From an uncultured Lachnospiraceae bacterium (GTDB lineage: Bacteria; Bacillota; Clostridia; Lachnospirales; Lachnospiraceae), in contig CAJUHN010000095.1 in assembly GCA_910585935.1 (NCBI GenBank), forward strand, positions 1 through 12,630: 12,630 nucleotides of DNA. The letters are read 5' to 3'. Below are positions 7,801 through 12,630 of the stretch, piece by piece. Both the position numbers and the translations under genes were made by a program. Positions within the stretch are counted from its first letter, which is position 1; each line of letters starts with the position of its first letter. The notes beneath the pieces are model-generated. The model made no database searches, was not told the DNA's origin, and saw only the letters and a list, made by a program, of their open reading frames with translations.

Positions 7801-8796
7801 TCATTTTTTTAACTCTGATATAGGATATAAAAACGCATTTCCAAATAAAATAGCTTTGTCGTCAAAAGGTGATGTAATGCAATGACTCACATTTTTTATT
7901 CCATTTACAGGATATATCATACATCCAGCTTCAATAAAACTAATAAATTTCTTTTCATAGTTCTCATTTAATCCTTCTAATTTATCGTAGGGTCTTCTTT
8001 CTGAAGTAAATAATTTAAGTGTAGATTTTTCATAATCAATTTCATGTGGCAAAAGCATTCCTAAATTCAAATATCCTTTATTCCCTTTAAAACAGGAGCT
8101 TCTATTTATGAATGGTTGTTCTATCTCAATTCCCTCTATACTAAAAATATTCATTCCCTGTGAAGCATGAGTTCCTAGAAAAAATGGCTGCCTGCTGCCC
8201 TTTATTTGTTCTAATCCCTTTAATAATTTCTCACGTTCTTTGCTGTCTTGTATGGAAAGGTAAAAATAATAAGTATTAACTATATCCTTTTTTTCTTCCC
8301 CTTCTTTTTCCATTACTTTCATCACCGTTATTTCTGGGACAGAAAATATATTCGGATCTAATCCTAATAGATCATATCTTACACTATCAATCGCACAATG
8401 TGTCTGTTGAGATGATTCTATAGAAATATAAGGATATATCTCTATCTTCTTCGCACCGATAGGACTTTCTAATAACTCCTTCATTTTTTCCTTGGGAATA
8501 TATTTTCTCTTTTTTATCGCTTTATAAATATTTTTGCTATTTTCTATCTCCTTTTTGGATAATTCATTTAATAAATAGGTCTGTGGCATCGGCAGATAAT
8601 TAAGAGGCAGCATATTAGAAAGACTCAGATAAATCTTTTTTTCTTTTATCTTCAAAACAAAATCTGTTGTTTCTTTTTCAGAAATGTAATCTTTATATAA
8701 ATGAATGAGCGCACCAAATATCTTTTGTGAATCAGGAATCTGACTGATTCTTCCAACTGCTTTTGTCTTTATTTTGTATGTTGTAATCTTCTCCAT
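7801..8796 (-). CDS. csm4: Csm4-like RAMP protein
   Basis: A 331-residue RAMP protein. The N-terminal PDSQKIFGAL (21-30) matches the Csm4/Cmr3-type motif in which SDxLxxAL follows the first strand. LPMPQTYLL (68-76) resembles the LPKP loop of Csm4. THCAIDSVR (132-140) aligns with the family's conserved TIDR-like strand. FLGTHASQGMN (207-217) is the glycine-rich loop, though it lacks the usual SRGxG wording, and KKFISFIEAGCMIYP (282-296) matches the C-terminal region that in Csm4 reads GS(x)F. In known complexes Csm4 binds Cas10 and the 5' tag of the crRNA, seeding assembly. The start lies 3 nt after the Csm3-like stop, and its ribosome site (agagga) falls inside that gene's last codons, so the two are probably translationally coupled. 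No catalytic role is expected. Confidence 0.8.
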   Translation of the reverse strand: MEKITTYKIKTKAVGRISQIPDSQKIFGALIHLYKDYISEKETTDFVLKIKEKKIYLSLSNMLPLNYLPMPQTYLLNELSKKEIENSKNIYKAIKKRKYIPKEKMKELLESPIGAKKIEIYPYISIESSQQTHCAIDSVRYDLLGLDPNIFSVPEITVMKVMEKEGEEKKDIVNTYYFYLSIQDSKEREKLLKGLEQIKGSRQPFFLGTHASQGMNIFSIEGIEIEQPFINRSSCFKGNKGYLNLGMLLPHEIDYEKSTLKLFTSERRPYDKLEGLNENYEKKFISFIEAGCMIYPVNGIKNVSHCITSPFDDKAILFGNAFLYPISELKK

Positions 8797-8799
8797 ATA

Positions 8800-9513
8800 T
8801 TATTCCTCTATTACCTCTACCTGAATTTTTCCATATCCTCGACTTCCAGAATTTCCCAAACGATAAATCCCATCATTGAATCTCAATACTACCTCTTTTA
8901 TAAATTCCTTTATTTCTTTTATATCCATCTCTAATTCCTGCATATGGTAAAATAATATATCTCCATAAAACTTTACCTCTTGTCGTATTGTTTTATAAGT
9001 TCTAGGATTTGATTCCACCCTGTCCTCTAAATACTCAATACAATTTTTTGTATCAATCGAGAATAAATCTTCTATTTTATTCTCCTGTTCATCAAGTATG
9101 AGATCATTAAACAACAGTTTTGGAGTATTATTAAATCCATCTATACCAAACAAATATTGTGCAGATACATTACTCAATTTATCCTGAAATTTTCGTTCTA
9201 TAGGTTCTAATCGCCCATCTTTTATCTTTTGGCTCTCTTTTTGTTTTTTTCCTCTCTCCTGCATCTGTTCCAAATACTTTTTATAACTCTCCGCTATTTT
9301 TTCCGCACAAGCATTTTTTTCATATTTTATAATATCTCTTACAATATATCTACAGACACCCTTGAAAGAAGACCCCGGTATATAGGGTTTTCCATTATAT
9401 GTAACAGTATAACAGTCAATCCCTCCTATTTCAAAGGTATTAGGAGTTCCTCCAATAAAAAGATTAGATTTTGTAGTCACTTTTATTGACATTTTCTCTA
9501 TATTATTTTTCAT
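8800..9513 (-). CDS. csm3: Csm3-like RAMP backbone subunit with retained catalytic Asp33
   Basis: A 237-residue protein with clear Csm3 features in order: LFIGGTPNTFEIGGID (18-33), YIPGSSFKG (44-52), VSAQYLFG (116-123), FNDLIL (135-140), the thumb-like segment TKNCIEYLEDRVESNPRT (155-172), and the glycine-rich LGNSGSRGYGKI (219-230). In characterised Csm3 proteins, the Asp of IGxID (D33 in the Streptococcus thermophilus numbering I recall) cleaves target RNA at 6-nt intervals. Here the equivalent Asp is also residue 33, so target-RNA cleavage is probably retained. Csm3 normally polymerises along the crRNA spacer. A Lys/Glu-rich insert (about 63-110) is longer than usual. The gene starts 6 nt after the Cas10-like stop, with an aaggag site inside the end of that gene. 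Confidence 0.9.
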   Translation of the reverse strand: MKNNIEKMSIKVTTKSNLFIGGTPNTFEIGGIDCYTVTYNGKPYIPGSSFKGVCRYIVRDIIKYEKNACAEKIAESYKKYLEQMQERGKKQKESQKIKDGRLEPIERKFQDKLSNVSAQYLFGIDGFNNTPKLLFNDLILDEQENKIEDLFSIDTKNCIEYLEDRVESNPRTYKTIRQEVKFYGDILFYHMQELEMDIKEIKEFIKEVVLRFNDGIYRLGNSGSRGYGKIQVEVIEE

Positions 9514-9519
9514 GTTCCT

Positions 9520-12420
9520 TTAACACTCCTTCTGTTTTTTACTTATTTTTTCTGAAGGATATATCTTTTTATATTGAATAGATTGCTGATTAAACTGATA
9601 AAAAATTAAGAGAGAATCGATATAATCCTTATCTATTTTATTCACTATCTCATCCACTCCTTCTGTGTCAAAATATAAAGACGGAGGAGCTTTGTACTCT
9701 TTTTTATGGAGTTCTTCTATTTGTTTTATTTCATCTTGTGTTCTATTCTGTATGTTAGTTATGATATGATAAATATATTTATTATCTTGTTTCCTTATTT
9801 TATTTTTTATTCTATAAAACATAGATGAACGGATAGGTAAAGTTCGATAGACTTTAATTTTCATACGCTTCTTTTTGTTATCCTTTAAATCAGAAACATA
9901 TTCTTCTTCTCTTACAAATATATCTTTCAATTTCTTTTCCTTATTTTCTTTTTCATCTTTTATGTCCAAATTATTGGTATATAAATAACGCAGCACTCTG
10001 TTAAAAACACAACTTCTGATCTTCTTTATATCAAATGTATTTTTCACAAACTCTTTGTCTTCATCTTTTATTTTTAAATTACTATCAGAAAATAACAGCA
10101 AAAGACGAACATAATTCTCCAACTTTTTCTTCTGTTTACAATCAAACTTTAATTCATATTGTTTTCCCTCTTTTTCACTAACCTGTTTTAACAATATTGC
10201 AATTAATAATAATTCCGCTTCTCTTAACCCTTTATCTGAACTATTTAAATAACTTGGAGATAAATGATATAAAACAGCATTGCTATATTTCACTTCATCT
10301 TTATAAATTTTCGGATCTGTTATTTTTCTTAAAAGCTCATATAAAAAATGATGTGCTTTAAATCCCTTCTCCATCGCATTTTTTAATATACTAATACTAT
10401 CTATAAAATTTTTCCATTGAGGTTTATCGTTTTCTAATTTATCATAGAACTTTTCTTCTTTATTATCTGTTATATCAAAGAATACATAATGATTGATACT
10501 CAACTGTATATCTAACATCTCTTTTTGTATTTCTTCCAACTTATTATCTTTTTCTATGATACTTCTCTTTTCTTTTTTCGCTGTTTCTAATTGCCGTTCT
10601 ACCCTCTCATAATAATAGCGAATGGGTTCTCGGTTAAATGTAAATTCCACCCCTATACTCATAGAAAGAGAATTTTTTTTTGAAATCTCTCGAATCTCTT
10701 CATTAATATCCCTTAAAATTTCTTTACAGATATCAATCCCTTTCATTAAATAATTAGCTGATACAGCAAAAAAAATATCATCTCCTGCCATATAAAGAGG
10801 ATATAAACGAAAATCTTTCTCTTCTTTTTGTACTTCATTTGCATATTCTTTTAATTTCTCTATACATATAAATCTTGTTAAAATATCACTGATATTTTTA
10901 TAAGTACAATAATCTTTCTTTCCTTTAAATAACTGACCCATATTATCAAGATCCGCTTTTATTACAGCTATTCGGAAATGATTATTATTCTGATAAACTT
11001 CTTCTGGAAAAAGCTGATCAATCTCTGAAACAAATACCCCTGTTTCTTCCCTTTCCCGTTCTATATTTTTCTTAGAAATATTCTGCACATCTTGAAATTG
11101 AAAAATAATATCTTTATGCTCTTTTATTATCTCATTCAGACATTCTTTTTGTTTTAAGCGTCTTTTTCCTTCCTCTATCGCCATTATCTTTTCATCTTTT
11201 TTTCCTTTAGATGCCTCTTTTATTACTTCTGCACTTTCAAAATAAGTATATTTCATCAACAACTGCCCATTATACTTTTTATAATATTCTGAAAATAAGA
11301 CACTGCATCTCTCTTTAATTTCACGTTCTGATAAATCTGTAGAAAAAATAAATACGCCTGAACATTTCAGTAAACTCTCTTCTTCCCTAAATTGTTCTTC
11401 CATATCTTCATAAAAATCTTTTGAAATCAAATTAGAAGCACCTATAATACTCTGTAATGTTCCACTATTAGATTGCCTTTCCTGTGTATGAGCATGAATC
11501 ACATAATACAAAAATGTCTGCACTTTATCAATGCTTATCGCCACAATATATCTTTTCATTCTATATTCTTGTTCCTCCCCTTTAAACATCTTGACATAAG
11601 CACGATGAGGAAATAGAATAGGATTATTAATCAGCATTAAAAGCTGATTCAGTTGAAAGTTAAAAGTCAATAGAGAAATATTCTCTTCATTTTCATCAAG
11701 TACTTCATAATCTTTTAAGGAAATTTTTCCTAATTTATCCTCATCTGTTTTTCCCTCTCTGTCATAATTTACCTTATTGAAATTTAAATCCTTATACCAT
11801 TCATATAACTCCCTAGAATCATTACATATAATCTCAATCCGCGCTCTTTCCTTTTTATCTTCATTGCCCCTTTTCGCTATTAATACAAAATCAAATAAAT
11901 TCTTAATATTATCTTTAACATTTTCTAAAACACATAAAATACGAATAGGTCTAGTAGATTTTTGAGTAGCAACTGTGCTATCTACAATTTGATTCGCCAT
12001 TCTAGCAATAGATTTTCCTCTTGTCCTAAGTTCCTCTATTCTTTTTTGCCAAGTTTTAATCTGTTCTTCCTCTACACTCTTACTTTTACATTCCACTACT
12101 GTGGCAACTGCTTCTATTGGAATAAACTTTAACCTTCCATAACGAAAGATATAAGGAGTATAGGTTTCATCCATTATCGCCAAATCCACTTCATTAGACA
12201 CATTTCCGTTTGAATCTATAATGAAAACAGAATGTTCTATCACAAATTTCTTAGGAAGAACCATTTCAAATAATTGTTCCCAAATATCTTCTCGTTCTGT
12301 TCCTATCGTTGTTCCATGCAGATCATTCTTCATATATAATTGTTCTACAATAAACTTCTCTACTTGGCGATAATTATCTTTAATATTTCTAATCATCTTT
12401 AAATTTCTCTCTTCTTCCAT
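9520..12420 (-). CDS. cas10: Cas10-like protein with N-terminal PD-(D/E)XK (DUF6602-like) nuclease domain
   Basis: A 966-residue protein and first gene of the right operon. Residues 1-210 form a restriction-like nuclease domain: HGTTIGTERE (35-44), D79 in SNEVDLAIMD, and E110-x-K112 in VVECKSK, the spacing expected of a PD-(D/E)XK core; the wording resembles DUF6602. From about 285 on it is Cas10-like: palm-1 begins IDKVQTFL (297-304), palm-2 has IAVIKADLDNMG (484-495, D490 and D492), then MAGDD (544-548), SMSIGVEF (586-593) and LETAKK (611-616). The polymerase motif reads AGDD instead of GGDD, but both aspartates remain, so cyclic oligoadenylate synthesis is possible. No HD motif and no CxxC zinc ribbon are visible. 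The C-terminal third is helical and could include the Cas11-like D4 domain. In type III complexes Cas10 senses target RNA with Csm4. The aggaga site 9 nt upstream supports the start. Confidence 0.88.
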   Translation of the reverse strand: MEEERNLKMIRNIKDNYRQVEKFIVEQLYMKNDLHGTTIGTEREDIWEQLFEMVLPKKFVIEHSVFIIDSNGNVSNEVDLAIMDETYTPYIFRYGRLKFIPIEAVATVVECKSKSVEEEQIKTWQKRIEELRTRGKSIARMANQIVDSTVATQKSTRPIRILCVLENVKDNIKNLFDFVLIAKRGNEDKKERARIEIICNDSRELYEWYKDLNFNKVNYDREGKTDEDKLGKISLKDYEVLDENEENISLLTFNFQLNQLLMLINNPILFPHRAYVKMFKGEEQEYRMKRYIVAISIDKVQTFLYYVIHAHTQERQSNSGTLQSIIGASNLISKDFYEDMEEQFREEESLLKCSGVFIFSTDLSEREIKERCSVLFSEYYKKYNGQLLMKYTYFESAEVIKEASKGKKDEKIMAIEEGKRRLKQKECLNEIIKEHKDIIFQFQDVQNISKKNIEREREETGVFVSEIDQLFPEEVYQNNNHFRIAVIKADLDNMGQLFKGKKDYCTYKNISDILTRFICIEKLKEYANEVQKEEKDFRLYPLYMAGDDIFFAVSANYLMKGIDICKEILRDINEEIREISKKNSLSMSIGVEFTFNREPIRYYYERVERQLETAKKEKRSIIEKDNKLEEIQKEMLDIQLSINHYVFFDITDNKEEKFYDKLENDKPQWKNFIDSISILKNAMEKGFKAHHFLYELLRKITDPKIYKDEVKYSNAVLYHLSPSYLNSSDKGLREAELLLIAILLKQVSEKEGKQYELKFDCKQKKKLENYVRLLLLFSDSNLKIKDEDKEFVKNTFDIKKIRSCVFNRVLRYLYTNNLDIKDEKENKEKKLKDIFVREEEYVSDLKDNKKKRMKIKVYRTLPIRSSMFYRIKNKIRKQDNKYIYHIITNIQNRTQDEIKQIEELHKKEYKAPPSLYFDTEGVDEIVNKIDKDYIDSLLIFYQFNQQSIQYKKIYPSEKISKKQKEC

Positions 12421-12563
12421 AACAATTCATCTCCTGTTTTTTCTTTTCTTAATAATTTAGACAATTGCCAACCCCTGAAAACCATATAAACCCTGATTTT
12501 TACAAAATCTCTTCCCTGAAACTTCATAGATTATCGCAAACTTCACTTTTCAAAAAGTAGAAC
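12421..12563 (-). promoter_or_regulatory. Leader and promoter region of the Cas10-Csm-like operon
   Basis: This 143-bp stretch lies between the Cas10-like start and copy D. It holds a good Shine-Dalgarno site (aggaga, 12430-12435, 9 nt before the ATG). On the plus strand the hexamer ccctga occurs three times, at 12473-12478, 12491-12496 and 12514-12519, the outer two extending to ccctgaaa. Spacings are 18 and 23 bp. They could be operator sites, chance, or the decayed end of a repeat array. I see no convincing -35/-10 pair. Near copy D, aaaaagtag (12552-12560) gives a T-run on the minus strand, as beside copy C. Confidence 0.4.
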
Positions 12564-12630
12564 AGCCAACGAACTAGCGGAGGCAAGGAAGTATTCCATA
12601 AGAAGCCCCTTGGAAGACGTTGGCACTTAA
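12564..12630 (+). repeat. Partial copy D of palindromic element (left half)
   Basis: The last 42 bases (12589-12630) are identical to 6766-6807 of copy C, and the preceding agcggaggcaagg resembles the outer flank of copy B (gagcggaggcgagg). The window ends inside the apical part, so the right arm is not seen. The orientation is the same as A and C. With copy C it brackets the Cas10-Csm-like operon as a direct repeat. Confidence 0.85.

Noticed and set aside
7261..11965. Plus-strand reading frames opposite the Cas10-Csm-like genes
   Set aside because: They are antisense shadows of genes with clear family motifs.
9520..12420. HD nuclease domain in the Cas10-like protein
   Set aside because: No HD dipeptide with supporting His residues is found in the N-terminal region; the D...ExK pattern fits a different nuclease fold.
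12421..12563. CRISPR array next to the Cas10-like gene
   Set aside because: Only a 6-base motif recurs; there is no 25-37 base direct repeat with regular spacers anywhere in the window.

Overview
The window reads as a defence island from an AT-rich Gram-positive bacterium, probably a gut-type clostridium such as a Lachnospiraceae member. That placement is an inference from the low GC, strong purine-rich Shine-Dalgarno sites and the gene families present; there is no rRNA or marker gene to confirm it. All seven genes lie on the minus strand, in two separate operons.

Left module (130-6162, transcribed leftward): a 931-residue helical-repeat protein, a 595-residue SWIM zinc-finger protein and a 492-residue retron-type reverse transcriptase, each overlapping the next. 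The set looks like a three-protein retron-like defence operon. No msr-msd RNA is obvious in the usual place next to the RT, because the RT start overlaps the preceding gene.

Right module (6975-12420, transcribed leftward): Cas10-like, Csm3-like, Csm4-like and Csm5-like genes in the order of a type III-A CRISPR effector operon. Three standard parts are missing from the window: the small subunit Csm2/Cas11, the crRNA-processing Cas6, and a CRISPR array with adaptation genes. The Cas10-like protein has no visible HD nuclease domain. It carries instead an N-terminal PD-(D/E)XK-type (DUF6602-like) nuclease domain, and its cyclase motif reads AGDD rather than GGDD. Csm3 keeps the catalytic Asp at position 33. 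This is the best candidate for an undescribed system: a Csm-like complex with a swapped nuclease and an unknown guide source.

Both modules are bracketed by copies of a ~150-170 bp imperfect-palindrome element: a right half at the left edge, two full copies in inverted orientation at 6316-6490 and 6731-6905, and a left half at the right edge. The terminal stems of the two full copies differ in sequence but stay complementary, so the fold appears to be selected. The two window ends fall inside this repeat, which suggests either an assembly contig broken at repeats or a very common repeat in this genome. The 240 bp between the two central copies is AT-rich and has no convincing gene.
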